DNA from: Photobacterium angustum
Lineage (GTDB): Bacteria; Pseudomonadota; Gammaproteobacteria; Enterobacterales; Vibrionaceae
Assembly (NCBI RefSeq): GCF_002954615.1
Contig: NZ_MSCJ01000001.1
Coordinates: 1,922,001-1,986,000, forward strand
Direction of reading: 5' to 3'
Length of the DNA: 64,000 nt
Positions 1-10,569 of the stretch are shown one piece after another; position 1 is the first letter of the stretch, and each line of letters begins with the position of its first letter. A program made the translations under genes and the position numbers. Below the pieces are notes generated by a model. It worked only from the letters and a program-made list of their open reading frames with translations. It was not told the origin of the DNA and made no database searches.

Positions 1-1682
1 CCTAACTCTTTTAAACGCTCAACTGGCACTTTGTTATTCCAATCAACTGTCCAGTCATGGCCTAAGTACGGTGACCAATCAACTGTATGAAGATGCATTG
101 GACGCCATTCTTTTACCACACACTCGCCACGATCTAACGCATCACGATATTCATTGACTAAGCTCGTTGCTGTATCTAAACCAAACACGCCAGTGTCGGT
201 TAGATAATCTGCATAAATCTTACGAGGCGTAGGATGCTTTTTGATCTTTTGGTACATAAGAGGCTGAGTTGCATTCGGCTCATCCGCTTCATTGTGACCA
301 TGACGACGGTAACAAACCAAATCAATAACAACATCACGCTTAAATTCATTACGGAAATCAAACGCAAGTCGAGTTACAAAAGCAACCGCTTCAGGATCAT
401 CAGCATTAACGTGGAAAATAGGTGACTGCACCATCTTAGCGATATCAGTACAGTATTCTGTCGAACGTGTATCATTTGGATTAGAAGTCGTAAAACCAAC
501 TTGGTTATTGACGACAATACGAATAGTACCGCCAACACCATAACCACGCGCTTGGGACATATTGAACGTCTCAGCAACGACACCCTGTCCAGCAATCGCT
601 GAATCACCATGGAGTGTAATAGGTAATACTTTAGATCCAGTATCATCACCTAAGCGATCTTGACGAGCGCGTACAGAACCCACAACAACTGGGTTTACAA
701 TTTCAAGGTGAGATGGGTTAAAGGCAAGAGCAAGGTGAACATCGCCACCTGGTGTAGCAAAATCTGCAGAAAAGCCTTGGTGATATTTTACATCACCCGT
801 ACCCCAGCTTTCGCCGTGCTTACCTGCAAACTCATCAAATAAGTCTTGTGGCTTTTTACCTAATACATTAACTAACATGTTTAGGCGACCACGGTGGGCC
901 ATGCCAATAACAACTTCGCGTACACCTTGAGAGCCAGCATGACGGATCAGCTCTTTCATCATTGGAATAAGCGCATCACCGCCTTCTAATGAGAATCGCT
1001 TAGCACCAGGGAATTTCGCGCCTAAATAACGCTCAAGACCTTCAGCTGCGGTCAATTCATCAAGAAATGAAAGTTGCTCTTCTTGTGAGAAGGAACCGTG
1101 CCCCATTACCGATTCAAGACGTTGTTGGATCCAACGCTTTTCCTCAGTATCTGTGATGTGCATGTATTCTGCACCAATAGAGCCACAGTATGTTTTCTTT
1201 AACGCAGCATAAATTTCAGAAAGCTTCATGGTCTCTTGACCAACAGCAAACGAGCCTACGTTAAATGTTTCATTAAAATCTTCATCAGTAAGATTATGGA
1301 ATGCTGGATCAAGATCTGGAACTAAATCACGCTGCCATAATCCTAATGGATCAAGTTTTGCATTTTGATGCCCACGGAAGCGGTATGCATTAATAAGTTG
1401 CAATACCTTTACTTGTTTCGCATCAACATCTGGATCACTGACGGTAGCACTTAAAAAGTTGGTTTCTTTCGCTAAACGTCGGAAATAATCACGAACGCGT
1501 GAATGAGGTTGTTCTACAGCAGTCTCATTGACTACCGGTAATTCAACGAAAATATCACGCCATTGCTCGTCAACTAATTCTGGGTCGCTAAGATACAACT
1601 CGTAGAGATCTTCTACGTAAGTCGCATTGGCGCCAGCTAAATGTGAAGACTCAAGCCATGCCTTCATAACGCCGTTCTGCAT
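1..1682 (-). CDS. sucA: 2-oxoglutarate dehydrogenase E1 component (partial, C-terminus outside window)
   Basis: This is the thiamine-diphosphate decarboxylase subunit of the 2-oxoglutarate dehydrogenase complex (TCA cycle, cytoplasm). The frame is open from the ATG at 1682 to the window edge, about 560 residues of a protein usually near 935. The start reads MQNGVMKAWLESSHLAG, as in E. coli SucA. Further in are the signatures GDSAIAGQGVVAET, VNNQVGFTTS and RRHGHNEAD of the cofactor and active-site region. AAGGGA precedes the ATG. It lies 117 bases downstream of sdhB on the same strand with no obvious terminator between, so co-transcription with sdh is likely, as in E. coli. Confidence 0.97.
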   Translation of the reverse strand, partial: MQNGVMKAWLESSHLAGANATYVEDLYELYLSDPELVDEQWRDIFVELPVVNETAVEQPHSRVRDYFRRLAKETNFLSATVSDPDVDAKQVKVLQLINAYRFRGHQNAKLDPLGLWQRDLVPDLDPAFHNLTDEDFNETFNVGSFAVGQETMKLSEIYAALKKTYCGSIGAEYMHITDTEEKRWIQQRLESVMGHGSFSQEEQLSFLDELTAAEGLERYLGAKFPGAKRFSLEGGDALIPMMKELIRHAGSQGVREVVIGMAHRGRLNMLVNVLGKKPQDLFDEFAGKHGESWGTGDVKYHQGFSADFATPGGDVHLALAFNPSHLEIVNPVVVGSVRARQDRLGDDTGSKVLPITLHGDSAIAGQGVVAETFNMSQARGYGVGGTIRIVVNNQVGFTTSNPNDTRSTEYCTDIAKMVQSPIFHVNADDPEAVAFVTRLAFDFRNEFKRDVVIDLVCYRRHGHNEADEPNATQPLMYQKIKKHPTPRKIYADYLTDTGVFGLDTATSLVNEYRDALDRGECVVKEWRPMHLHTVDWSPYLGHDWTVDWNNKVPVERLKEL

Positions 1683-1799
1683 TATTTTCCCTTAACCACT
1701 AGTTATCGCCGTTTACACCGATTGTTTAATCAGAGCATTAAGGCCGGATCAATTACTCATTCATTGAATTAACGTCACCGGCATATCGATATTATTTTT

Positions 1800-2513
1800 T
1801 TATACTGCTCGTTTAAGCAGCATTGATTTAATGTGACCAATCGCTTTTGTTGGATTTAGTCCTTTAGGACAAACATTTACACAGTTCATTATGCCATGGC
1901 AACGAAAAACACTAAATGCATCATCAAGATTTGATAATCGTTCATCTGTTGCTGTATCACGGCTATCAATTAACCATCGATATGCTGCCAATAAGCCTGC
2001 AGGTCCAATAAATTTATCAGGATTCCACCAAAATGATGGGCATGATGTCGAGCAACATGCACACATAATACATTCGTACAAACCATCTAACTGCGCGCGA
2101 TCTTCTGGCGCTTGTAGGTTTTCACGTGCCGGTGGTACTGCTCCATCATCAATTAAGAAAGGTTTTACTTTTGCGTAATTGGTGTAGAACTGTTCCATGT
2201 CGATAATAAGATCACGAACAACTGGTAAACCCGGTAAAGGGCGGATAACAATCGTGCTCTTATCCATTAAAGCTGATAATGGTGTAATACACGCTAAACC
2301 ATTTTTACCGTTCATATTAATGCCATCAGAACCACACACACCCTCACGACATGAACGACGGAAAGACAGCGTAGAATCTTGCTCTTTTAACAGAATAAGT
2401 GCATCAAGCACCATCATGTCTGAGCCTTCTGGCACTTCTAAGGTATACCCTTTCATGTGTGGTGCATTATCCACATCAGGGTTATAGCGATATATTGAGA
2501 AGTTGAGTTTCAT
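1800..2513 (-). CDS. sdhB: Succinate dehydrogenase iron-sulfur subunit
   Basis: SdhB carries electrons from the flavin of SdhA to ubiquinone in complex II at the cytoplasmic face of the inner membrane. The 237 residues equal the usual length. Three cluster motifs are visible: the [2Fe-2S] region SCREGVCGSDG with a later GLAC (as in E. coli, with Asp at one position), the [4Fe-4S] region CIMCACCSTSCP, and the [3Fe-4S] region CHGIMNCVNVCPKG. It is the last gene of sdhCDAB, 15 bases after sdhA, and precedes sucA. Confidence 0.98.
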   Translation of the reverse strand: MKLNFSIYRYNPDVDNAPHMKGYTLEVPEGSDMMVLDALILLKEQDSTLSFRRSCREGVCGSDGINMNGKNGLACITPLSALMDKSTIVIRPLPGLPVVRDLIIDMEQFYTNYAKVKPFLIDDGAVPPARENLQAPEDRAQLDGLYECIMCACCSTSCPSFWWNPDKFIGPAGLLAAYRWLIDSRDTATDERLSNLDDAFSVFRCHGIMNCVNVCPKGLNPTKAIGHIKSMLLKRAV

Positions 2514-2528
2514 CTTATCTATCCTCCC

Positions 2529-4295
2529 TTAGTAAGTACGTGCTTTCGGCGGGAAAGCTTCACGATGAACTGGCGACATATTTACATCACGCTTAGACAT
2601 AGCTTCTGTCTCAGGATTGTAAATAGAGTGGCATAACCAATTAGCATCATCACGTTCAGGGAAGTCGAAACGAGCATGAGCACCACGACTTTCAGTACGG
2701 TAGTTAGCCGCTACTGCCGTTGCCATTGCTGTTTCCATTAAGTTTTCAAGCTCTAAGCATTCAATACGTTGTGTATTAAACTCAGAAGAAGTGTCATCTA
2801 AACGCGCATGCTTTAAACGTTCACGAATTTCTTTTAGCTCTGTAAGACCCGTTGCCATCGCATCACCTTCACGGAAAACCGAGAAGTTGTTTTGCATACA
2901 ACTTTGAAGATCTTTACGAATTTGAACAGGATCTTCACCTTTTTGCGTAGTGTTCCAACGGTTAACACGAGCTAAAGAGGCTTCTATATCAGAATCTGTA
3001 GCAGGACGAGCTTCTGTTTGTGCAGCCAACGTTTCACCTAGATGTAAACCCGTTGCACGACCGAAGACGACCAGATCAAGTAATGAGTTACCACCTAAAC
3101 GGTTAGCACCATGCACAGATACAGATGCGATCTCACCACAAGCGAAAAGACCTTGTACTTCTTGATCAACACCAGATGCTGTTTGTTTAAGGGCTTGGCC
3201 TGATACCTGAGTCGGTACTCCCCCCATCATGTAATGACAAGTAGGGATGACTGGAATCGGCTCTTTAACAGGATCAATATGGGCAAAGGTACGCGATAAT
3301 TCACAAATACCCGGTAGACGTGATTCAAGAACATCTTTACCTAAATGATCAAGTTTCAATTTAATGTGAGGTCCCCATGGGCCATCGCAACCACGACCTT
3401 CACGGATCTCAACCATCATTGAACGTGCAACCACATCACGACCAGCCAAATCTTTAGCATTAGGTGCATAACGCTCCATGAAGCGTTCGCCATCTTTATT
3501 TAAAAGATAACCACCTTCACCACGACAACCTTCAGTTACCAGTACACCCGCGCCAGCAATACCCGTTGGGTGGAATTGCCACATTTCCATATCTTGCATT
3601 GGCACGCCAGCACGAAGCGCCATACCAACACCGTCACCAGTGTTAATGTGCGCATTTGTTGTCGAAGCGTAAATACGACCAGCGCCACCTGTTGCAAGGA
3701 TAGTAGCTTTAGATTTGAAGTAACAAATCTCGCCTGTCTCCATACACAAAGCAGTACAACCTAAAATTGCACCATCTTGGTTTTTTACTAAATCTAACGC
3801 ATACCACTCAGAAAAAATCGTCGTTTGATGCTTAATATTTTGCTGATAAAGAGTATGAAGTAACGCGTGACCAGTACGGTCAGCAGCAGCGGCTGTACGC
3901 GCGGCTTGCTCGCCACCAAACTCTTTAGATTGACCACCGAATGGTCGCTGATAAATCGAGCCATTATCAAAGCGAGAAAATGGCAACCCCATTTTCTCTA
4001 ATTCTATTACTGACTTAGGGCCATTTTGACACATGTATTCAATGGCGTTCTGATCACCAATGTAATCAGAGCCTTTTACCGTGTCATACATATGCCACTG
4101 CCAGTTATCTGGGTGTGAATTACCCAGCGCAACAGTAATACCGCCCTGCGCAGATACAGTATGAGAGCGCGTAGGGAACACTTTTGATAACAAGGCACAT
4201 TTTAGTCCTTGTTCTGAAATTTGTAATGCGGCTCGCATACCCGCACCACCCGCACCGATAACAACGGCATCAAACTCACGAACTGCAATGCTCAC
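2529..4295 (-). CDS. sdhA: Succinate dehydrogenase flavoprotein subunit
   Basis: SdhA oxidises succinate to fumarate and passes electrons to SdhB. The 588 residues match the family length. The N-terminal dinucleotide-binding segment [14 protein letters not shown] is followed by [11 protein letters not shown], which holds the histidine that covalently binds FAD. Further on are HPTGIAGAG and the capping-domain and active-site regions, and [12 protein letters not shown] near residue 400. The start codon directly follows the sdhD stop, so translation of sdhD and sdhA is probably coupled. Confidence 0.98.
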   Translation of the reverse strand: MSIAVREFDAVVIGAGGAGMRAALQISEQGLKCALLSKVFPTRSHTVSAQGGITVALGNSHPDNWQWHMYDTVKGSDYIGDQNAIEYMCQNGPKSVIELEKMGLPFSRFDNGSIYQRPFGGQSKEFGGEQAARTAAAADRTGHALLHTLYQQNIKHQTTIFSEWYALDLVKNQDGAILGCTALCMETGEICYFKSKATILATGGAGRIYASTTNAHINTGDGVGMALRAGVPMQDMEMWQFHPTGIAGAGVLVTEGCRGEGGYLLNKDGERFMERYAPNAKDLAGRDVVARSMMVEIREGRGCDGPWGPHIKLKLDHLGKDVLESRLPGICELSRTFAHIDPVKEPIPVIPTCHYMMGGVPTQVSGQALKQTASGVDQEVQGLFACGEIASVSVHGANRLGGNSLLDLVVFGRATGLHLGETLAAQTEARPATDSDIEASLARVNRWNTTQKGEDPVQIRKDLQSCMQNNFSVFREGDAMATGLTELKEIRERLKHARLDDTSSEFNTQRIECLELENLMETAMATAVAANYRTESRGAHARFDFPERDDANWLCHSIYNPETEAMSKRDVNMSPVHREAFPPKARTY

Positions 4296-4643
4296 TTACA
4301 CACCCCACACAATGAAGAAACCCGCAAATAGGTAAACAAAAAGAACTGCTACAACAACAAACTGCAATCCCACTCTTAAAACGGCAGGTTTAATGTAGTC
4401 TGTTAACACTTGCCACAAACCAATCCAAGCATGAACAAGAATGGAAACCAAAGCTAACATAGTAAAAACTTTGGTACTGATTTGATTGAAGAATGCACTC
4501 CAAGTTTCAAACGTTAGCTCTGGGCCAAACGCAAAGAAACCAACCATGTATACGGTGTAAAGCGTCAAAATGATCGCTGTAGCGCGGATCAAAATAAAAT
4601 CGTGTATACCATTACGGCCGACGGAAGATACGTTATTTACCAT
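4296..4643 (-). CDS. sdhD: Succinate dehydrogenase membrane anchor subunit D
   Basis: SdhD is a cytochrome b556 membrane anchor that, with SdhC, forms the quinone site and binds heme b. The 115 residues contain three hydrophobic helices (about 18-38, 58-79 and 90-113). The second contains [15 protein letters not shown], in which the histidine is the expected heme ligand and the following residues line the quinone pocket. It overlaps the end of sdhC by 7 bases and abuts sdhA. Confidence 0.96.
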   Translation of the reverse strand: MVNNVSSVGRNGIHDFILIRATAIILTLYTVYMVGFFAFGPELTFETWSAFFNQISTKVFTMLALVSILVHAWIGLWQVLTDYIKPAVLRVGLQFVVVAVLFVYLFAGFFIVWGV

Positions 4644-5038
4644 ACTAAGCCTCCTGCAAATACTGCTAGTACAGCGACAATTGCAAAACTAATTTTGGTA
4701 CTTGCAATGCCTGTGTCCATTTCTTCGAAATAACCTAAATCCATCAACAAATGACGGATACCTAAAACAATGTGATAAAACAATGCGGTCAGTACTCCCC
4801 ACAGAATAAATTTCACAAAAAAGCTATCAGTAATACTGGCAGCGGATGTAAAACCTTCAGGAGAAGATAGAGATAGGTTTAGCAGCCATAGCAAGATGGC
4901 AAGGGATACGAATGTAATCACACCTGAAACGCGGTGTAGGATTGACGCTATCGCAGTTAGCGGAAAGCGAATCGTTTGTAGGTCGAGATTGACAGGTCTT
5001 GGCTTTTTTACTTTCACGGTTTGCCCACTCAGCTCCAT
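4637..5038 (-). CDS. sdhC: Succinate dehydrogenase cytochrome b556 subunit C
   Basis: SdhC is the second membrane anchor of complex II. The 133 residues begin with a soluble stretch containing [23 protein letters not shown], followed by HRVSGVI, the family signature around the quinone site. A later segment [16 protein letters not shown] supplies the heme-ligand histidine region. Three transmembrane helices are visible. It is the first gene of the sdh-suc operon; its promoter must lie in the spacer shared with divergent gltA. Confidence 0.96.
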   Translation of the reverse strand: MELSGQTVKVKKPRPVNLDLQTIRFPLTAIASILHRVSGVITFVSLAILLWLLNLSLSSPEGFTSAASITDSFFVKFILWGVLTALFYHIVLGIRHLLMDLGYFEEMDTGIASTKISFAIVAVLAVFAGGLVW

Positions 5039-5428
5039 TGAAGCAATTTATTTTTTTATTAAATTCTCTGAGATATACGTACAAGCCAGCAAACAAGTGC
5101 AACAAAAATTCAATATTAGGTTATTATTATGTTGAGCAGACGTTGTAAGCGTCATTACCTAACTCTTAAAAATAAATGACACATGTTTGTAAAATCCTGG
5201 CGGGTAGTATAACCAGAGACCTAGCCTCACTATACGCCCCGTAACATTCAAAAACAATTCCAGTTACATGATGTCAAACACGATTCTCATAAATTCATAC
5301 TTTTTGATTTAAAGTTATTAACAAGCGCACACAAAGAAGCACAATAATTGACAAAGGTTGCGCCTAACGGTACAACAAATGCACATCCGCATCGGATTAG
5401 GATTATAAAAATAGCAAAGGAGATTGTT
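5039..5428. other. Divergent sdhC/gltA control region
   Basis: This 390-base spacer separates two divergent TCA operons and should carry both promoters. On the plus strand I can place a gltA promoter (5348-5376). I see no clean CRP or ArcA consensus that I would defend. Short open frames inside it on both strands lack ribosome-binding sites and family resemblance and are not called. Confidence 0.6.
5348..5376 (+). promoter_or_regulatory. Putative gltA promoter
   Basis: TTGACA at 5348-5353, a 17-base spacer and TACAAC at 5371-5376 form a plausible sigma-70 promoter. It lies about 50-80 bases upstream of the gltA ATG and implies a leader of roughly 45 bases. Only the -35 hexamer is a perfect match. 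Confidence 0.5.
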
Positions 5429-6718
5429 ATGGCAGATAAGAAAGCTACTCTTCATATTGAAGGGAAAGCACCTATCGAACTGCCGATTATCGGGGGCTCT
5501 GAGGGCCAAGATGTAATTGATGTGCGTAAACTTGGTGCAAACGGCTTTTTTACATTTGACCCAGGTTTTCTAGCAACAGCCTCGTGTGAATCTCAAATTA
5601 CATACATTGATGGCGAAGAAGGAATCTTGCTTCATCGAGGTTTCCCGATTGATCAATTAGCCAATAACGCAGACTATTTAGAAGTTTGTTTTGTCTTGTT
5701 ATACGGTGAGGTCCCTACCCGAGCTGAATACGAGCAGTTTAGAACAACAGTTACACGCCATACGATGGTGCATGAACAAATCGCAAGCTTTTTCCATGGC
5801 TTCCGTCGTGATGCACACCCAATGGCAGTAATGTGTGGTGTTGTAGGTGCTTTATCTGCGTTTTATCATGACTCTCTTGATATTAACAACGATACACACC
5901 GTGAGATTGCAGCATTTAGATTATTATCTAAAATGCCAACACTAGCGGCAATGTGTCATAAGTACACCATCGGACAACCATTTATTTATCCTCGTAATGA
6001 TCTTGATTACGCGGAAAATTTCCTTCATATGATGTTTGCAACACCTTGTGAAGAGTATGAAGTAAGCCCTGTCGTTGCTCGTGCTATGGATAAGATCTTT
6101 ACCCTACACGCGGATCACGAACAGAATGCTTCAACATCAACGGTTCGTCTTGCGGGCTCTTCTGGTGCTAACCCATTTGCTTGTATTGCGGCGGGTATTG
6201 CATCTCTTTGGGGGCCTGCGCATGGTGGCGCTAATGAAGCTTGTCTTAAGATGCTTGAAGAAATCGGAAGTGTTGAAAACATTCCTGAGTTCATTGAGCG
6301 TGCAAAAGATAAAGATGATCCATTCCGTCTAATGGGCTTTGGTCACCGTGTTTACAAAAACTACGACCCTCGTGCAACCGTGATGCGTGAAGCTTGTCAT
6401 GAAGTGCTTGAAGAGCTGAAGATTGAAGATCCACTACTAGATGTTGCAATGGAACTAGAGCGTATTGCGCTTTCTGACGAGTATTTTGTCAGTAAGAAAT
6501 TATACCCTAACGTAGATTTTTACTCAGGTATTATTTTAAAAGCGATTGGTATTCCAGTATCAATGTTTACAGTGATCTTTGCGATGTCTCGTACCATTGG
6601 TTGGATTGCTCACTGGAACGAAATGCACAGTGACCCAACAAATCGTATTGGTCGACCTCGTCAGCTTTATACTGGTGAGTCATTTAGAGAATTTAAGCCT
6701 CTTCATGAGCGCGAATAA
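5429..6718 (+). CDS. gltA: Citrate synthase (type II, hexameric)
   Basis: GltA condenses acetyl-CoA with oxaloacetate, the entry step of the TCA cycle. The start was set at [12 protein letters not shown], which aligns with E. coli GltA and follows AAAGGAG at 5416-5422; a longer in-frame extension to 5348 would start inside the promoter. The product is 429 residues (E. coli 427). Visible are the NADH-sensitive type II N-terminal domain, [24 protein letters not shown] and [14 protein letters not shown] with the catalytic histidines, and FYSGI with the catalytic aspartate just before (NVDFYSGI). It is monocistronic with its own terminator. Confidence 0.98.
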   Translation: MADKKATLHIEGKAPIELPIIGGSEGQDVIDVRKLGANGFFTFDPGFLATASCESQITYIDGEEGILLHRGFPIDQLANNADYLEVCFVLLYGEVPTRAEYEQFRTTVTRHTMVHEQIASFFHGFRRDAHPMAVMCGVVGALSAFYHDSLDINNDTHREIAAFRLLSKMPTLAAMCHKYTIGQPFIYPRNDLDYAENFLHMMFATPCEEYEVSPVVARAMDKIFTLHADHEQNASTSTVRLAGSSGANPFACIAAGIASLWGPAHGGANEACLKMLEEIGSVENIPEFIERAKDKDDPFRLMGFGHRVYKNYDPRATVMREACHEVLEELKIEDPLLDVAMELERIALSDEYFVSKKLYPNVDFYSGIILKAIGIPVSMFTVIFAMSRTIGWIAHWNEMHSDPTNRIGRPRQLYTGESFREFKPLHERE

Positions 6719-6742
6719 ATTTTCTTGAAAGTGATGATAAAT

Positions 6743-6774
6743 AAAAAGGTTGAGTTTAATACTCAACCTTTTTT
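6743..6774. terminator. Rho-independent terminator after gltA
   Basis: A stem AAGGTTGAG/CTCAACCTT with flanking A and T runs lies 25 bases past the gltA stop. It could also serve the convergent Nif3-family gene. Confidence 0.85.
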
Positions 6775-6802
6775 ATTTCACTTATCGAAAGGGCCAGCTA
6801 GC

Positions 6803-7561
6803 CTATACTGGATTATCAATGTCGATAAACGTCACATCAAAGTTATATTCTTGTGCTAACCATTCACCCAATGCTTTCACGCCATAGCGCTCTGTTGCAT
6901 GATGACCAGCAGCAAAATAATGAATACCTAATTCGCGTGCAATATGAGTCGTTCTTTCAGATACTTCACCAGAAATAAAGGCGTCACAGCCTTGCTGAAA
7001 TGCTAATTCAATATAATCTTGCCCGCCTCCAGTACACCAACCCACTTTTTTTATTAAATGAGATGTACTCGGTGCGATATGTAATGGTTCGCGTTGAAGT
7101 GCCATTGCAATTCTTGCCGCGAAATCCTCTCCTGTGATCGCTTGATCTAACTCACCATAAATCGCAACAGAACGGGGGTTACCTAACTCTAAACCTCCAG
7201 TAATGTCTAAATCTAAACGCTGTGCTAGTTGTACATTATTACCAACCTGCGTATGCACATCTAATGGTAAATGATAAGCATATAAATTAATCCCATTTTC
7301 AATCAACGCTTTAATGCGACGATATTTCATACCACGAATTTCAGCCGCCTCGCCTTTCCAAAAAAAGCCATGGTGGACAACAAGAGCATCAGCTTTCTCT
7401 TCGATGGCTCTATCAATTAGAGCCTGACAAGCCGTTACACCAGTAACAATTTTTTTAACTTCAGTTTTACCTTCAACTTGCAACCCATTAGGACAATAAT
7501 CTTTAATCAAGTGAGGAGAAAGAAACTCATTAAGTACAGTTTCTAAAGCAAAATTATTCAT
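6803..7561 (-). CDS. ybgI: Nif3-like dinuclear metal-centre protein (YbgI family)
   Basis: This is a member of the NIF3/DUF34 family, hexameric or toroidal proteins with a two-metal site. Database names such as GTP cyclohydrolase 1 type 2 are not firmly proven. The 252 residues match E. coli YbgI (247). Visible motifs are DYCPNGLQVEG near the start, VVHHGFFWKGE with metal-binding histidines (about residue 63), YAYHLPLDVH, and the C-terminal GHHATERYG supplying further ligands. It lies convergent to gltA, as ybgI lies near the gltA-sdh region in E. coli. Confidence 0.92.
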   Translation of the reverse strand: MNNFALETVLNEFLSPHLIKDYCPNGLQVEGKTEVKKIVTGVTACQALIDRAIEEKADALVVHHGFFWKGEAAEIRGMKYRRIKALIENGINLYAYHLPLDVHTQVGNNVQLAQRLDLDITGGLELGNPRSVAIYGELDQAITGEDFAARIAMALQREPLHIAPSTSHLIKKVGWCTGGGQDYIELAFQQGCDAFISGEVSERTTHIARELGIHYFAAGHHATERYGVKALGEWLAQEYNFDVTFIDIDNPV

Positions 7562-7675
7562 CTAATGTTGTCCTTAATCTTATAACTAAAATCTTTTTTA
7601 ATACTACGATATTAGTTTACTAAAGCTATCTTTATATTAAGAGTTTTCTCTGCATTAACAGTAAATAAATGGTAT

Positions 7676-7701
7676 AAAAAAAGCTGCCAATGGCAGCTTT
7701 T
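7676..7701 (-). terminator. Rho-independent terminator
   Basis: The stem AAGCTGCCA/TGGCAGCTT, followed on the minus strand by a T run, ends the transcript of the small gene at 7717-7914. Confidence 0.8.
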
Positions 7702-7716
7702 CGTATTTCATAGAAT

Positions 7717-7914
7717 TTATTTTAAGCCTTGCTCAACTTTTTTAAGCCATACAGGCTGAGCGCTAGTTTGCACCCAATAACGGTGTAAGAAACTACCCAT
7801 ACGCGTACGTTTATTGACAGGTAATAAAAGTAAAACAGGTAATGAAAGCAATCCTGCTAGTACAACAAAAACACGACGAAAAGTAATATTGAACTTTGAA
7901 TACTGAGTGTACAT
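7717..7914 (-). CDS. Small conserved-looking membrane protein, function unknown
   Basis: The 65-residue product is not recognised. It has a basic N-terminus (NITFRR), one hydrophobic helix at about 15-31 (VFVVLAGLLSLPVLLLL) and a basic C-terminal half with WVQTSAQPVWLKKVEQG. It probably sits in the inner membrane with the C-terminus in the cytoplasm. Good A/G-rich sequence precedes the ATG, and a strong terminator follows, which supports a real gene. It is divergent from the DUF1853 gene. Confidence 0.65.
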   Translation of the reverse strand: MYTQYSKFNITFRRVFVVLAGLLSLPVLLLLPVNKRTRMGSFLHRYWVQTSAQPVWLKKVEQGLK

Positions 7915-8041
7915 AACAGAATCTCTTTATAATCAAATCTGTCACCACTTTAATAGAGTTTATGAAATATTACTACAAATTTTCGTGTGTTTTTCCGTCA
8001 ATATTGTGTCATACGCCTATATATAAGCGAGTTATGTAAGA

Positions 8042-8830
8042 ATGTTACAAAAAGAAAGAGATAAACAATTATCGAAGGATTATCTCGCTGTACTCAATAT
8101 GCCAAATTTGATCTCATCATACGATTATGTCTGTGACGACACTTGGTTTGAAGTTTTTAATCGCCACGCACAACTTCCCCACATAGCGCTCTACACTGGA
8201 AATCGTCGCTTAGGGTTTTATTATCAATGGCTATGGCAGCAATTAATTATTTCTCACCCTCACTACGAACTGATGGAAGAAGAAGTCCAACTTCATTGGC
8301 ATAAACAGACTATTGGCTCTATTGATTTTCTTGTTAAAAACCTATTGACTGATGAAATTGAACATTGGGAAGTCGCCATCAAATTTTATCTCGCCTATAA
8401 CAATAACTGGCCAGGACCAAATGCTAAAGACAATCTTGACAAGAAAACAAACCGAATGATTGAGCATCAACTCACTCTTAGCGAGCATGAGGCATTTAAA
8501 ACTACATTTGATGAACAACCGACCAAACGTCGACTTATCATGCAAGGACGATTATTTCACGCTTGGCCTGAGCCACAACAAGGCTCAGCTATTAATGTTA
8601 ACCCAAAGGCTAACACTGGGTTATGGTGCTACCAGTCTGATGCTGCACATCTAGTTTTGAAAGCATTGACGAAAAAACAGTGGATCGCGCCACCAGCTTT
8701 CGCTGAACTTGATGAGTATCTCGACCCAAATCAAATTACCGTACCAACACAAGCTGTTGATAGAAAAGACAGGGTGTGGTTTATCGTTCCGAATCATTGG
8801 CCAAAGCATAATAGTGAATTGAGAGCATAA
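8042..8830 (+). CDS. DUF1853 family protein
   Basis: The 262 residues carry the DUF1853 hallmarks LGFYYQWLWQQL, IGSIDFLV, HWEVAIKFYLA and WPGPNAKDNLDKKTNRMIEHQL. The function is unknown. The arrangement D95 in a beta-strand context, then E110 and K114 in WEVAIKFYL, resembles the core of PD-(D/E)XK nuclease folds, so a nuclease-like fold is an inference. No partner gene adjoins: it has its own upstream spacer and a terminator shared with convergent pgm. Confidence 0.82.
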   Translation: MLQKERDKQLSKDYLAVLNMPNLISSYDYVCDDTWFEVFNRHAQLPHIALYTGNRRLGFYYQWLWQQLIISHPHYELMEEEVQLHWHKQTIGSIDFLVKNLLTDEIEHWEVAIKFYLAYNNNWPGPNAKDNLDKKTNRMIEHQLTLSEHEAFKTTFDEQPTKRRLIMQGRLFHAWPEPQQGSAINVNPKANTGLWCYQSDAAHLVLKALTKKQWIAPPAFAELDEYLDPNQITVPTQAVDRKDRVWFIVPNHWPKHNSELRA

Positions 8831-8844
8831 CCTGCATATATAAA

Positions 8845-8867
8845 AAAACGCCCATTGTGGGCGTTTT
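8845..8867. terminator. Bidirectional terminator between DUF1853 gene and pgm
   Basis: The stem CGCCCA/TGGGCG has a TTG loop and A/T runs on both sides, between two convergent genes. Confidence 0.88.
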
Positions 8868-8885
8868 CTTTATGCATATAACAGG

Positions 8886-10532
8886 TTATAAACCTGCGTC
8901 GGCAAAGACTTTACTGACAATTTCCTGTGCTTCTTGCTCAATAAGCGCTAGATGTTCTTTGCCCTTAAAGCTTTCACAATAGATCTTGTAAATATCTTCT
9001 GTGCCTGATGGACGCGCAGCAAACCAACCATTTTCAGTCGTCACTTTTAAACCGCCAATCGCAGCACCATTACCTGGCGCATGAGTTAGACGTGCAGTGA
9101 TTGGTTCACCAGCTAGTGTTTCAGCTGAAACCATTTCGGGAGAAAGCTTACTTAATACCGCTTTCTGCTCTTTATTCGCGACAGCTTGCAAACGAGAATA
9201 TTCTGAACGTCCAAACTTATCTGCTAACTCTTCGTAATATTCTTGCGGTGTTTTACCTGTTACAGCAGTGATCTCTGCAGCTAACAAACACAGTAAAATA
9301 CCGTCTTTATCTGTTGACCAAGGCGTGCCGTCTTTACGTAAGAAAGATGCGCCCGCACTTTCTTCACCGCCAAAACCTAACTTACCGCTAAATAAGCCAT
9401 CAACAAACCATTTAAAACCTACTGGAACCTCAACAAGTTCACGGCCTAATGCTGCAACAACACGATCAATCAAAGCACTAGATACTAATGTTTTACCTAC
9501 TGCAACTTGCTTACCCCAATCGTTACGATGACGGAATAAGTAATCAATACATACGGCAAGATAATGGTTAGGATTCATTAAACCTGCAGGTGTTACGATA
9601 CCATGACGGTCGTAATCAGGGTCGTTACCAAACGCTAGATCGTAGTTATCTCTGTACGCCAGTAACCCTGCCATTGCATATGGCGATGAACAGTCCATAC
9701 GTACTACGCCATCTTTATCTAATGACATAAAACGAAATGATGGATCAATAGATTCATTAACAAGTGTTAGATCTAGCGCATAATATGCGGCAATTTGACG
9801 CCAGTATTCAATACCTGAACCACCAAGGGGATCTACACCCAACTTAAGCTCTGATTTTTGAATCGCTTCCATATTTATAACATTTACAAGATCTGCAACA
9901 TAAGGTGCGACTAAATCTTGCTCAACAACAAGTTGAGAAACTAAAGCGTCAACAATATATACACGCTTAACATCAGCCAAACCGTTTGCAATGATTTCAT
10001 TAGCACGGCGTTCAATCGCTGTTGTTAATTCACTTTCAGCGGGCCCACCATGGACAGGGTTATATTTAATACCGCCATCTTGAGGTGGGTTATGCGATGG
10101 CGTGATAACAATACCATCAGCTTTATCATCATGAGCTTTGTTGTAACAAAGGATAGAATGAGAAATGCCAGGTGTCGGGGTATATCCCTTACCTTCTTGA
10201 ATAACAACTTGAACATTATTAGCAACAAGTACTTCTAATGTTGAAGTAAAAGCAGGCTCTGATAATGCATGGGTATCTTTTCCTAAAAAAAGTGGTCCCG
10301 TCACTCCATTTTCAGCACGCACTTCAGCAATAGCTTGCGCAATAGCCCAAATATGATGCTGATTAAATGTGCCTTTATCTGCTGTTCCTCGATGACCTGA
10401 AGTACCAAACTCTACTTGCTGCGATGCATCTTGAGCACTAGGCTCTATAAGAAAATAATTAGCGATAAGTGCTGGAATGTTATGCATATCTTCTTGCTGA
10501 GCTCGTTGCCCAGCACGAGGATGAATAGCCAT
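8886..10532 (-). CDS. pgm: Phosphoglucomutase (alpha-D-glucose phosphate-specific)
   Basis: Pgm interconverts glucose-1-phosphate and glucose-6-phosphate. Visible are FGTSGHRG near residue 40, the phosphoserine loop [16 protein letters not shown], the metal-binding loop DPDYDRHG, the sugar-binding loop [10 protein letters not shown] and the phosphate-binding [13 protein letters not shown] near the C-terminus. The start at [13 protein letters not shown] (10532) is chosen because it aligns with E. coli Pgm and has AAGGA eight bases upstream; the extension to 10610 would overlap seqA. The product is 548 residues (E. coli 546). It lies 37 bases after seqA, as in E. coli. Confidence 0.97.
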   Translation of the reverse strand: MAIHPRAGQRAQQEDMHNIPALIANYFLIEPSAQDASQQVEFGTSGHRGTADKGTFNQHHIWAIAQAIAEVRAENGVTGPLFLGKDTHALSEPAFTSTLEVLVANNVQVVIQEGKGYTPTPGISHSILCYNKAHDDKADGIVITPSHNPPQDGGIKYNPVHGGPAESELTTAIERRANEIIANGLADVKRVYIVDALVSQLVVEQDLVAPYVADLVNVINMEAIQKSELKLGVDPLGGSGIEYWRQIAAYYALDLTLVNESIDPSFRFMSLDKDGVVRMDCSSPYAMAGLLAYRDNYDLAFGNDPDYDRHGIVTPAGLMNPNHYLAVCIDYLFRHRNDWGKQVAVGKTLVSSALIDRVVAALGRELVEVPVGFKWFVDGLFSGKLGFGGEESAGASFLRKDGTPWSTDKDGILLCLLAAEITAVTGKTPQEYYEELADKFGRSEYSRLQAVANKEQKAVLSKLSPEMVSAETLAGEPITARLTHAPGNGAAIGGLKVTTENGWFAARPSGTEDIYKIYCESFKGKEHLALIEQEAQEIVSKVFADAGL

Positions 10533-10569
10533 AGTTTTATCCTTGTTATTTGACCTCAATACCTGACGA

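Noticed and set aside
5318..5509. Open frame on the minus strand across the gltA leader
   Set aside because: Overlaps the gltA promoter and start on the opposite strand, with no ribosome-binding site.
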